From Porticoccaceae bacterium (GTDB taxonomy: Bacteria; Pseudomonadota; Gammaproteobacteria; Pseudomonadales; Porticoccaceae), in assembly GCA_003448675.1 (NCBI GenBank), contig DLXZ01000039.1, forward strand, positions 838 to 14,613: a stretch of 13,776 bases of DNA, read 5' to 3'. The notes below the pieces were generated by a model. It saw only the letters and a list, made by a program, of their open reading frames with translations. It had not been told where the DNA came from and searched no databases. Positions within the stretch are counted from its first letter, which is position 1. Every line of letters starts with the position of its first letter. Positions 7,512 through 13,776 of the stretch are shown here, piece by piece. The position numbers and the translations under genes are program-made.

Positions 7512-7513
7512 AC

Positions 7514-8815
7514 TCAAGGTGAGTGATATTTTTCGAGAAGGGCGTAATAAAACCCATCATGCCCTCCCACCTGGGGCAACAACTGGCGACCGTAGCCGGT
7601 TTTTATGCCGGCTGGGGAAGCCACGGGAACCAGCCGGGCATCCGTGGTGCTTTCCAGAAACGCTGCGACCACCTCATCATTCTCCGCCGGCAGTATGGAA
7701 CAGGTCGCATACAACAAGCGCCCCCCATGCTTTAGTAGCGGCCACAGCCGCGCAAGCATATCTCGTTGTAGCTTGGCAAGCTTAGCAACATCTCCCACCT
7801 GACGCAGTAGTTTGATATCTGGATGGCGGCGGATTACACCGGTGGCGGAACAGGGCGCATCCAGCAGGATGCGATCAAATGCCCGACCATCCCACCACTC
7901 GCTGGTCGCAGTCACATCAGCTTCGATCAGGGTGGCGTTAAGCTGAAGACGGTCGAGGTTTTCGCGCACCCGATCGAGACGGCGACGCTCAATATCCACG
8001 GCATCAAGCTGATACAAGTCCGGTGTCAATTCCAGCAGGTGGCAGGTTTTCCCACCGGGGGCGCAGCAGGCATCCAGCACGCGTTCACCTGGACGCGCCG
8101 CCAGTAATTGGGCAGCCAACTGGGCCGCTTCGTCCTGCACACTCACCAAGCCGCCAGCAAATCCGGGAATGTTGTCAACGGGCCTGGGGTGTTCCAGCTG
8201 TACGCCGTAGTCACTATAGGCCGTTGGCGCCGCACCGCCATTGCTGAAGTTCTCGGCCAGATAGGCCTCCCGTGCCTTGCGGGAAATATTCAGCCGCAGG
8301 GTCAACGGCGCGCGCTGATTGTTGGCTGCCAATATCAACGCGGCCTGTTCGGGCCAGGCCTGTTCAATGGCCTCCACAAGCCAGAGGGGATGCGCGCTTT
8401 GCGCTGCAAGATCACCAGACAAGGCAGTCTCAATTTGCTCACGCTCACGCAGAAACCGACGCAATACGCCGTTAATCAGGCCCCTGGCCCAGGGACGCTT
8501 GAGGCTCTTGGCGGCATCGACCGACTCGTTGACCACTGCGTGGTCGGGAATGCGCGTATGGCATAACTGGTAAAGGGCGCAGATCAGCAGGGTATGGACT
8601 TCAAGGTCTTTTGCCTTGAGAGGTTTTTGCAACAGTTTGCCAAGCAATGGCTCCAGGGCGGGATAGAAGCGCAGCGCACCGTAGCTAAGCTCGCTGAGTA
8701 GAGGACGTTCCTCCGGCGCTACCCGCTCGGCAACCGCCGCCAACGCCTCATTCAGTGACCCCCTCTGGCCGACAACCCTGGCGACCGCTTTGGCCGACGC
8801 TTCCCGTGCCCGCAT
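7514..8815 (-). CDS. rsmB: 16S rRNA (cytosine-967-C5)-methyltransferase RsmB
   Basis: A 433-residue SAM-dependent enzyme that makes 5-methylcytosine at position 967 of 16S rRNA (E. coli numbering). The N-terminal part (about 1-130) is the NusB-like RNA-binding domain, with HAVVNESVDAAK and RGLINGVLRR. The catalytic part carries motif I DACCAPGGKT at 248-257 (SAM binding), LDAPCSATG at 318-326 with Cys322, and YATCS at 369-373 with Cys372. By family knowledge Cys372 corresponds to the nucleophile (Cys375 in E. coli RsmB) and Cys322 to the release cysteine (Cys325). Both cysteines are kept and the length is near the E. coli protein (429), so it should be active. It starts only 3 bases after the fmt stop, so translation is probably coupled. 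It belongs to the conserved def-fmt-rsmB-trkA group. Confidence 0.98.
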   Translation of the reverse strand: MRAREASAKAVARVVGQRGSLNEALAAVAERVAPEERPLLSELSYGALRFYPALEPLLGKLLQKPLKAKDLEVHTLLICALYQLCHTRIPDHAVVNESVDAAKSLKRPWARGLINGVLRRFLREREQIETALSGDLAAQSAHPLWLVEAIEQAWPEQAALILAANNQRAPLTLRLNISRKAREAYLAENFSNGGAAPTAYSDYGVQLEHPRPVDNIPGFAGGLVSVQDEAAQLAAQLLAARPGERVLDACCAPGGKTCHLLELTPDLYQLDAVDIERRRLDRVRENLDRLQLNATLIEADVTATSEWWDGRAFDRILLDAPCSATGVIRRHPDIKLLRQVGDVAKLAKLQRDMLARLWPLLKHGGRLLYATCSILPAENDEVVAAFLESTTDARLVPVASPAGIKTGYGRQLLPQVGGHDGFYYALLEKYHSP

Positions 8816-8818
8816 CCC

Positions 8819-9784
8819 TTATTCACCCAAATGGGCGCCGGGTGCAAACAACGCGGCATGCCCCCGCAAAAGATCCGCAACCGGGACTCGTCGTTTACCC
8901 GCGAGCTGTAACTCAGTAAGCAACAGAGCACCCTGACCGCAAGCCACTAAAATGCCCTGCTCATCGCTGACCAACACCGTGCCCGGTAGCGCCTGGTGCT
9001 CTCGATCAAGCGCCTGAGTCTGCCAGACGCGCAGGTTTTGTCCCTCGACCCGGGTATGGGCCACCGGCGCGGGATTGAAGGCACGCACCCTTCGCGCCAG
9101 CACTTCGGCGGACAGTCTCCAGTCCAGCCAGGCTTCCTGCTTGGTGATTTTGTGGGCATAGGTGGCCAATGATTCGTTCTGAGGTTCGCACGCCGGAGGC
9201 TGACCGGTGTCGGCCAGATGGTTGAGCACCGTCATTAAGGCTCTGGGGCCGAGACCGGAGAGTCTTTCCTCAAGCGTACCGGCGGTATCCGTCGTTTCAA
9301 TGGCGCAGGACGAGTGGTACAGCACGGGCCCAGTATCCAGCCCTGCTTCCATTTCCATGATAGTGACGCCAGATTCACTGTCGCCGGCTTCAATCGCCCT
9401 TTGAATAGGCGCCGCGCCGCGCCAACGGGGCAGCAGGGAGGCATGAACATTGATACAGCCCAGCGGTGGGATTGCCAGCACCCGTGGCGGCAGGATCAGA
9501 CCGTAGGCCACCACCACCATAATGTCGGCCTTCAGGTCAACCAACACCTTTTGTTCGGCCTCGGTTTTGAGGGTCGGCGGTTGATGCACGGGAATATCAT
9601 GGGCCGTGGCCAGGGTTTTGACCGGGCTGGGCTGGAGTTTTTTTCCCCGACCGGCTGGTCTGTCGGGTTGGGTATAAACACCGACCACCTGGTGGCGAGA
9701 CTGCCCCAGCAAAACTTCCAGGTGATGGGCGGCAAAGTCCGGTGTGCCGGCGAAAACCAGTTTCAACCCAGCCACGCCGGCCAT
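8819..9784 (-). CDS. fmt: Methionyl-tRNA formyltransferase
   Basis: A 321-residue cytoplasmic enzyme that formylates Met-tRNAfMet with 10-formyltetrahydrofolate for translation start. The N-terminal catalytic domain begins FAGTPDFAAHHL (11-22). The folate-binding signature SLLPRWRGAAP is at 116-126. The catalytic residues Asn112 and His114 (INVHAS) and Asp150 (GLDTGP) correspond to Asn106, His108 and Asp144 of E. coli Fmt. The C-terminal tRNA-binding OB-like domain covers about 210-315. The ATG used here fits the family start (E. coli has two fewer residues before the first strand), but the 22 bases before it have no purine-rich ribosome site. GTG at codon 4 or TTG at codon 7 are alternatives with no better site, so the start is moderately uncertain. 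It lies between def and rsmB, so adding and removing the formyl group are encoded side by side. Confidence 0.97.
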   Translation of the reverse strand: MAGVAGLKLVFAGTPDFAAHHLEVLLGQSRHQVVGVYTQPDRPAGRGKKLQPSPVKTLATAHDIPVHQPPTLKTEAEQKVLVDLKADIMVVVAYGLILPPRVLAIPPLGCINVHASLLPRWRGAAPIQRAIEAGDSESGVTIMEMEAGLDTGPVLYHSSCAIETTDTAGTLEERLSGLGPRALMTVLNHLADTGQPPACEPQNESLATYAHKITKQEAWLDWRLSAEVLARRVRAFNPAPVAHTRVEGQNLRVWQTQALDREHQALPGTVLVSDEQGILVACGQGALLLTELQLAGKRRVPVADLLRGHAALFAPGAHLGE

Positions 9785-9806
9785 CCGAACGGGTAGGAGC
9801 AGGTCT

Positions 9807-10325
9807 TCAAGCGGTCGCTGAAAGGGTTTGTTTGTGGATTTTTTCCAGCTTCTTTCGAATGCGCTGGCGTTTCAGGGGCGAGAGATAATCGACAAAAAGC
9901 TTACCGTCAAGATGGTCGATTTCGTGCTGAATACAGACCGCCAGCAAGCCAGTGGCTTCCACATCCATCGCTTCACCCTGGCGGTCAAGAGCACGGATTC
10001 GAACCCGCTCCGGCCTGGTCACGGCCTCCCGAAAGCCAGGCACTGACAGGCATCCCTCCTCGTAGTCCTGACAAAGCTCGGTCAGGGGCTCCACTTCCGG
10101 ATTGATAAAAACCAGGGGCTGGTTGCGCATTTCAGAGACATCGATGACCACGATACGTTGGTGAATATCCACCTGGGTCGCCGCCAATCCCACACCATCA
10201 GCGGCATACATGGTCTCGAACATATCGTCGATAATCTGGCCGACCTGCTCACCCACCACCTCGACCGGTCGAGCGCGCGTACGCAGGCGCGGATCCGGAA
10301 ACTCAAGAATGGTTAAAGTTGTCAT
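9807..10325 (-). CDS. def: Peptide deformylase
   Basis: A 172-residue Fe(II)/Zn metalloenzyme that removes the formyl group from the first methionine of new proteins at the ribosome. All three family motifs are intact: GVGLAATQ at 44-51 (motif 1), EGCLSVPG at 90-97 with the metal ligand Cys92 (motif 2), and QHEIDHLDG at 133-141 with ligands His134 and His138 and catalytic Glu135 (motif 3). Length is close to E. coli Def (169). The lysine/arginine-rich C-terminal helix (about 150-166), which in E. coli helps bind the ribosome, is present. It is the first gene of the minus-strand set; fmt follows after 22 bases. An AAAGAAG purine run touches the ATG directly, an unusually short spacing, so initiation may be weak or rely on other features. 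Confidence 0.98.
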   Translation of the reverse strand: MTTLTILEFPDPRLRTRARPVEVVGEQVGQIIDDMFETMYAADGVGLAATQVDIHQRIVVIDVSEMRNQPLVFINPEVEPLTELCQDYEEGCLSVPGFREAVTRPERVRIRALDRQGEAMDVEATGLLAVCIQHEIDHLDGKLFVDYLSPLKRQRIRKKLEKIHKQTLSATA

Positions 10326-10457
10326 CTTCTTTGTGATAGATTTCTAGCAAATTTATATAAACCACTGTTAGTATTAGAGGTTGAATGGACTAACTTCTAG
10401 CAAAAACCTTGGTAGAGACCAGTATACACCATTGAATTTCGACACAGGACGGATCAA
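10326..10457. promoter_or_regulatory. Divergent intergenic regulatory region between def and the LysM gene
   Basis: This 132-base region is AT-rich compared with its surroundings and should hold promoters for both outward-facing genes. For def (minus strand) an AT-rich TATATAAA-like -10 candidate lies at about 10352-10359 forward, without a clear -35. For the LysM gene, TATACA at 10423-10428 is a possible -10, again without a convincing -35 at 16-18 bases. An inverted repeat GTTAGT (10367-10372) / ACTAAC (10389-10394) and a pair of direct repeats (separate entry) lie between them. The promoter positions are tentative; the regulatory role follows mainly from the divergent layout. Confidence 0.5.
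10342..10404. repeat. Pair of 10-base direct repeats TTCTAGCAAA
   Basis: The sequence TTCTAGCAAA occurs at 10342-10351 and again, exactly, at 10395-10404 in the divergent def/LysM intergenic region. The starts are 53 bases apart, about five turns of B-DNA, so both copies would face the same side of the helix. The copies flank the GTTAGT/ACTAAC inverted repeat. The layout would suit an operator pair for a dimeric regulator, but no known binding motif was recognised. Chance remains possible in AT-rich DNA. Confidence 0.45.
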
Positions 10458-11474
10458 ATGAAGAAAGTATTGTTGGCTTTGCTGGGCATTTGGATGGTGA
10501 TCGCGGCCTTCGCAGCCGAGAGCCCTTTCAACGATGACATTCCCGACAAGTACGTCGTTAAAAAAGGCGACACACTATGGGATATTTCAGCATTCTTTCT
10601 CAGTAAGCCGTGGTTGTGGCCAGAGATCTGGCACGTTAACCCACAGATCCGCAACCCGCACCTGATCTACCCAGGCGATGTTATCAGTCTAATTTACATT
10701 GATGGTAAACCCTACCTGACTGTTAATCGCGGCAGAGACCTAAAACTGAGCCCGCAAATCAAGGAAATTACCGACCGCCAGCCCATACCGCCAATTCCTC
10801 TTGACGCTATCGACAGCTTCCTTTCCCGCTCGCGCGTGGTCGACCCGGGTGTGCTTGAAGCCGCCCCCTACGTCCTTGCCGGTGAAGACAAACACCTCCT
10901 GTCAGGCATCGGCGACAACTTTTACGCTCGTGGCGATTTTAGCGACCAAATCAATTTCTTCGGCATATACCGCGACGGCGGCCCCTATGTTGACCCGGTA
11001 ACCAATGAATTACTGGGCATAAGAGCCAAGGACATTGGCTCTGCCAAGCTCAAATTTATCAACGATGATATCGGCACGCTGGGCGCCACACGCAGCACCG
11101 AGGAAATACGCGTCAATGACCGGCTGCTGCCGGACGAAGAACGCAAGATCAACTCCACCTTCCACCCCAGTCAACCACCCGAAGGCACCGAAGGCCTGAT
11201 CATCGCCGTGGAAGGCGGGGTTAACAATGGTGGCTTCCTGGATGTGGTGGCGCTGAATCTGGGTGATCGCAATAGCGTTGAAGCGGGCGACCTGATGGCA
11301 ATTTACAAGAAAGGCGAAGTGGTCAAAGACCGGGTTGCCGGCGGAATGGTCACGCTGCCCCCCGAACGTGCCGGCCTGCTAATGATCTTCCGTACCTTTG
11401 AAAAAATGAGTTACGGCCTGATTCTGCAATCGAACCGGCCCACTACCGTCAACGACTCGGTGAAAAATCCCTGA
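10458..11474 (+). CDS. Secreted LysM-domain protein, TsaP-like
   Basis: A 338-residue exported protein. The N-terminus is a signal peptide: MKK, then a hydrophobic stretch 4-18, then AFAA with likely cleavage near residue 19 or 20. A single LysM domain at about 31-80 starts KYVVKKGDTLWDISAFF and ends YPGDVISLIYIDG; LysM binds peptidoglycan glycan strands. The insertion PWLWPEIWHVNPQIRNPHLIY inside the LysM is characteristic of the gammaproteobacterial family found between def and dprA. The remaining 250 residues have no motif I can name and are probably periplasmic beta-rich. In Pseudomonas the gene at this place (PA0020) is a homologue of TsaP, a protein associated with the type IV pilus secretin; by synteny and LysM architecture this is the likely identity, but no pilus gene is in the window. 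It has an AGGA ribosome site 8 bases before the ATG. dprA follows after 78 bases. Confidence 0.9.
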   Translation: MKKVLLALLGIWMVIAAFAAESPFNDDIPDKYVVKKGDTLWDISAFFLSKPWLWPEIWHVNPQIRNPHLIYPGDVISLIYIDGKPYLTVNRGRDLKLSPQIKEITDRQPIPPIPLDAIDSFLSRSRVVDPGVLEAAPYVLAGEDKHLLSGIGDNFYARGDFSDQINFFGIYRDGGPYVDPVTNELLGIRAKDIGSAKLKFINDDIGTLGATRSTEEIRVNDRLLPDEERKINSTFHPSQPPEGTEGLIIAVEGGVNNGGFLDVVALNLGDRNSVEAGDLMAIYKKGEVVKDRVAGGMVTLPPERAGLLMIFRTFEKMSYGLILQSNRPTTVNDSVKNP

Positions 11475-11493
11475 GTCTGTATTACTAAACGCG

Positions 11494-11515
11494 GGCCGCT
11501 CGCCCACAAGCGGCC
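11494..11515 (+). other. Hairpin between the LysM gene and dprA
   Basis: GGCCGCT (11494-11500) and AGCGGCC (11509-11515) form a perfect seven-pair GC-rich stem with an eight-base loop, starting 20 bases after the LysM stop codon. There is no T-run after it, so it does not meet the usual rule for an intrinsic terminator. It may still reduce read-through into dprA or stabilise the upstream message. Confidence 0.4.
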
Positions 11516-11552
11516 TGACAATGCAGCGTTTCACTCCCCATGGACGGGGACC

Positions 11553-12662
11553 ATGCCAGAAGACGAACTTGAATCCGCCCTCATTTTGCAGTCCCTGCCT
11601 GGCGTTGGCAGTGCCGGGATAACCGGGCTTCTTAAACATTTCGGCACCTTTTCCCGGATTCTACGCGCGCATGGCTCCGAACTGCCAATGCGCTATCGAC
11701 AGGTGCTCCAGCAATACCAGAACACCTCCCTCAAGCATTCAGACCTTGCGCGGCGCATCATTGATGTTTGTACCGATAACGGCACAAAAATCATGACCGT
11801 TCTCGACACCGACTATCCAAACTTACTCCGGCAAATAGACAATGCCCCACCTCTACTCTACGTAAAGGGCAACCCCCATCTGCCATCGCTGCCCCAAATC
11901 GCCATGGTTGGCAGCCGCCAGCACAGCGCTGCCGGCGCTCAGAACGCCCGGGCCTTTGCCAGCACGCTCGGCGCCAGCGGTTTTGTCATTACCAGCGGTC
12001 TGGCGCTGGGCATTGATGGGGAAGCTCACCTTGGCGCTATCGAGTCCGGAAAAACCATCGCCGTGCTCGGCACCGGGATAGACAGGGTTTATCCCAGGCG
12101 CCATAACTATCTATATCAGCGGATTCTCGAAAGGGGCGGCGCCATTGTCACGGAGTTTCCACCCGGCACCCCGGCGCGAGCCGGTCATTTCCCCCAGCGC
12201 AATCGCATCATCAGCGGCCTCAGCCTGGGCGTGCTGGTGGTGGAAGCCGCCATGCAGAGTGGCTCGTTGATCACGGCCCGTATGGCGCTCGAACAAAACC
12301 GCGAGGTTTTCGCGATTCCCGGCTCCATCCACAACCCCCTGGCAAAAGGCTGTCATCGTCTGATCCGCGATGGCGCCACGCTGGTGGAAACAGCCCAGGA
12401 TATTGTCGACCAACTGGGCGGCATGTTGGCGCTGGCGGGGGAACAGACGGAACGACCTGTTACCGACCATGTAGATGCCGACACCCCTCTCAGCCCAGTT
12501 GAGACCCGAGTGCTGGAATACCTCGGCTTTGACCCCACTGACCTGGATACCCTGGCGGTGCGCAGCGAACTGCCCGCCGGGGAACTCACCGCTGTACTTG
12601 GGCGACTGGAACTACTCGGGCTGATAGAAAACCGAGCCGGCAACTACTGCCGTCTCTGGTAA
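11553..12662 (+). CDS. dprA: DNA processing protein DprA (Smf)
   Basis: A 369-residue cytoplasmic protein that binds incoming single-stranded DNA and loads RecA during natural transformation; it is also widespread in species not known to be competent. The N-terminal helix-hairpin-helix/SAM-like region (about 5-60) includes LPGVGSAGITGLLKHFG. The central Rossmann-like DNA-binding domain (about 80-290) shows MVGSR (118-122), TSGLALGIDGEAH (147-159), HFPQRNRIISGLS (212-224), SGSLITARMALE (236-247), IPGS (255-258) and KGCHRLIRDGA (265-275). A C-terminal winged-helix domain (DprA_WH, about 310-369) ends LLGLIENRAGNYCRL. Length matches gammaproteobacterial DprA (about 360-375). A GGGGA ribosome site lies just before the ATG. 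It follows the TsaP-like gene by 78 bases, the arrangement seen in Pseudomonas. Confidence 0.97.
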   Translation: MPEDELESALILQSLPGVGSAGITGLLKHFGTFSRILRAHGSELPMRYRQVLQQYQNTSLKHSDLARRIIDVCTDNGTKIMTVLDTDYPNLLRQIDNAPPLLYVKGNPHLPSLPQIAMVGSRQHSAAGAQNARAFASTLGASGFVITSGLALGIDGEAHLGAIESGKTIAVLGTGIDRVYPRRHNYLYQRILERGGAIVTEFPPGTPARAGHFPQRNRIISGLSLGVLVVEAAMQSGSLITARMALEQNREVFAIPGSIHNPLAKGCHRLIRDGATLVETAQDIVDQLGGMLALAGEQTERPVTDHVDADTPLSPVETRVLEYLGFDPTDLDTLAVRSELPAGELTAVLGRLELLGLIENRAGNYCRLW

Positions 12663-12702
12663 ACCTCCAATTGGCACCCACTTCTTTCAATCCGCATCCT
12701 GA

Positions 12703-12733
12703 TTGACGCGCTGTAGATAGTTGCCTCTAAAAT
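12703..12733 (+). promoter_or_regulatory. Sigma-70-type promoter candidate for purE
   Basis: TTGACG at 12703-12708 matches the -35 consensus at five of six bases. TAAAAT at 12728-12733 matches the -10 consensus at five of six, but the spacer is 19 bases. The overlapping TCTAAA at 12726-12731 gives the preferred 17-base spacer with four matches. It would start transcription near 12740, about 90 bases before purE, leaving a long leader. No PurR-type operator was seen. Confidence 0.4.
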
Positions 12734-12737
12734 GCTC

Positions 12738-12790
12738 TTGGGTTAGCCTGCGCCACCGTCCGGTGAGGATGCAGCTCTAAGCTAATCCGA
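12738..12790 (+). promoter_or_regulatory. Foldable leader upstream of purE
   Basis: Just after the promoter candidate, the sequence can fold into one nested arm. The outer stem pairs 12740-12747 (GGGTTAGC read with its first G) with 12781-12788, eight pairs with one G-T wobble. The next stem, CTGC at 12748-12751 with GCAG at 12771-12774, stacks directly on it on the 5' side and leaves CTCTAA unpaired at 12775-12780. The tip is CACC (12754-12757) with GGTG (12762-12765) around a GTCC loop. I do not recognise a known riboswitch class. No T-run follows, so an attenuator terminator is not indicated. The pairing was found by eye and no folding energy was computed. Confidence 0.35.
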
Positions 12791-12830
12791 ACCGCACAGA
12801 GAACCAATCACCTGAGAGAACTGATTCGCT

Positions 12831-13334
12831 ATGGATAAACCCTTTGTCGCCATCCTGATGGGCTCGGACTCGGATCTGCCAGTTATGCAGGCGTGCATCG
12901 ACGTACTGAAACAACTGGACGTCGATCACGAAGTCAAGGTTTCCTCCGCTCACCGTACGCCGGAAGCCACACACAATTACGTACGCAGCGCCGATGAGCG
13001 TGGCTGCCTTGCCTTTATCTGCGCCGCAGGCATGGCTGCTCACCTGGCCGGCGCGGTATCGGCCCAAACCCTGAGACCCGTTATCGGTGTGCCCATCAAT
13101 GCTTCCCTTGAAGGTCTGGATGCGCTGCTCTCGACAGTCCAGATGCCCGCGGGCATCCCTGTCGCTACGGTCGCCATCGGCAAGGCCGGCGCCAAGAATG
13201 CCGCCTACCTGGCCGCTCAGATCGTTGCCACCGCCGACGCCGAGCTGCGCCAGCGCCTGATTGACGAGCGAGCAGCCGCCGCCCAGGCAGTGATGGACAA
13301 GGACGCAGCTCTCCAGGCGCAATTGGCAGGCTGA
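12831..13334 (+). CDS. purE: N5-carboxyaminoimidazole ribonucleotide mutase PurE (class I)
   Basis: A 167-residue cytoplasmic enzyme of purine synthesis that converts N5-CAIR to CAIR, forming a homo-octamer in the family. Visible motifs are the phosphate-binding GSDSDLPVM at 11-19, SSAHRTPE at 38-45 with the catalytic His41 (His45 in E. coli PurE), [10 protein letters not shown] at 65-74, PVIGVP at 83-88 and [19 protein letters not shown] at 99-117. These are class I (bacterial mutase) features. Such an enzyme normally needs PurK to make its substrate, and purK is usually the next gene; here the next gene is tsaC, so purK must lie elsewhere or be absent. The C-terminal tail from about 135 is alanine-rich and helical. 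The ribosome site is weak (GAGAGAA at 12814-12820, 10 bases from the ATG). A 168-base gap separates it from dprA, so it probably has its own promoter. Confidence 0.98.
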   Translation: MDKPFVAILMGSDSDLPVMQACIDVLKQLDVDHEVKVSSAHRTPEATHNYVRSADERGCLAFICAAGMAAHLAGAVSAQTLRPVIGVPINASLEGLDALLSTVQMPAGIPVATVAIGKAGAKNAAYLAAQIVATADAELRQRLIDERAAAAQAVMDKDAALQAQLAG

Positions 13335-13348
13335 CCCAAGTTCCACCA

Positions 13349-13776
13349 GTGACGCCTTTTCGCATTCGCCTCGCCACCCGCGCGCTGGCGCTGGGTGGCG
13401 TCGTTGCCTACCCCACGGAAGCGGTATGGGGCCTGGGCTGCGACCCTGACAATGGGCTCGCGGTGGCGAAAATCCTGACGCTAAAGGGCCGAGATGTCAC
13501 CAAGGGCGTGATACTGGTTGCCGCAGATATCCACATGCTCGAACCCTACCTGAGCAAAGTCTCCGCCCAGCAGCGGCGCCAGATGCTAGATACCTGGCCC
13601 GGCCCGGTTACCTGGCTGATACCCGATAATGGGATGGCTGCCCACTGGATCAGCGGCGGCCAAAGCACCCTTGCCGTTCGGGTCACGGCCCACCCCGTCG
13701 CGGCAGCTCTGAGCCGTGCCTATGGCAAACCGATCGTTTCCACTTCCGCCAATCCTCAAGGGCTGCCACCGGCCCT
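13349..13776 (+). CDS. tsaC: Threonylcarbamoyl-AMP synthase, N-terminal part (cut by window end)
   Basis: The first 142 codons of a YrdC/Sua5-family enzyme, which makes threonylcarbamoyl-AMP from threonine, bicarbonate and ATP for the t6A modification at position 37 of ANN-decoding tRNAs. Family features read directly from the frame are GGVVAYPTEAVWGLGCDP near the N-terminus, KILTLKGRDVTKGVILV (the KxR...K substrate region), WPGPVTWLIP, TLAVRVTAHP, and PIVSTSANPQG close to the window edge. About 40 more residues are expected for a TsaC of about 185. The only suitable start is GTG at 13349, since no ATG is in frame upstream after the purE stop; it has no strong ribosome site and lies 14 bases after purE, so coupling with purE translation is likely. 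In Pseudomonas tsaC directly follows dprA; here purE lies between them. Confidence 0.95.
   Translation, partial: MTPFRIRLATRALALGGVVAYPTEAVWGLGCDPDNGLAVAKILTLKGRDVTKGVILVAADIHMLEPYLSKVSAQQRRQMLDTWPGPVTWLIPDNGMAAHWISGGQSTLAVRVTAHPVAAALSRAYGKPIVSTSANPQGLPPA

Noticed and set aside
9314..9796. 160-codon plus-strand frame opposite fmt, and a similar 152-codon frame at 8108-8566 opposite rsmB
   Set aside because: Both are shadows of genes with intact catalytic motifs, and their translations show no domain.
4631..10325. The def-fmt-rsmB-trkA-trkH set as a new system
   Set aside because: It is a well-known gammaproteobacterial gene order; only the trkA-trkH adjacency differs from E. coli, and it does not suggest new function.
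10342..10404. Direct repeats considered as a CRISPR fragment or attachment site
   Set aside because: Only two 10-base copies, no regular array, no cas or integrase gene nearby; an operator pair is the simpler reading.
11494..11515. Intrinsic terminator after the LysM gene
   Set aside because: The stem is good but no T-run follows; listed only as a hairpin.
12663..12830. PurR operator upstream of purE
   Set aside because: No sequence close to the palindromic PurR box was found in the gap.
12777..13346. 189-codon open frame on the minus strand opposite purE
   Set aside because: It lies wholly against a clear purE with all catalytic motifs; the antisense translation is glycine/alanine-rich with no recognisable domain, as expected from GC-rich antisense sequence.

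Overview
The window reads as chromosomal core sequence of a gammaproteobacterium, probably a marine, Pseudomonas/Cellvibrionales-like lineage. This rests on the block trkH-trkA-rsmB-fmt-def facing away from a LysM gene, dprA and tsaC. That arrangement matches the conserved Pseudomonas-type neighbourhood (trkA, rsmB, fmt, def, a LysM/tsaP-like gene, dprA, tsaC). The species cannot be named from the sequence alone.

Left part (1-4616, all + strand): the 3' end of pdxH (vitamin B6 salvage), an atypical short-chain dehydrogenase/reductase (SDR), a histidine-phosphatase-superfamily enzyme, a PAPS-dependent sulfotransferase and an AMP-forming acyl-CoA synthetase. The last two are 42 bases apart and probably co-transcribed. 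This is the accessory-looking part. Activation of a carboxylate next to transfer of sulfate suggests sulfated lipid, steroid or aromatic metabolism, but the substrate cannot be read from the sequence.

Middle part (4631-10325, all - strand): a tight set in the order of transcription def, fmt, rsmB, trkA, trkH. It contains the N-terminal formyl-group cycle of protein synthesis (formyltransferase and deformylase), a 16S rRNA m5C methyltransferase, and the Trk potassium uptake system (NAD-binding gate TrkA and membrane subunit TrkH, start and stop overlapping as TGATG). The set ends 14 bases from the convergent acyl-CoA synthetase.

Right part (10326-13776, + strand): a 132-base divergent intergenic region with a pair of 10-base direct repeats, then a secreted LysM protein (TsaP-like), dprA (DNA uptake and recombination), a 168-base gap with a promoter candidate and a foldable leader, purE (purine synthesis), and the 5' part of tsaC (tRNA t6A modification), which runs off the window. 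purE sits between dprA and tsaC without purK beside it.

No tRNA, rRNA, CRISPR array, insertion sequence or prophage gene was seen. No stretch of 300 bases lacks a gene; the longest gap is 168 bases. No clearly new system is visible. The best candidates for follow-up are the SDR with replaced catalytic residues, the sulfotransferase/acyl-CoA synthetase pair, and the foldable leader of purE.
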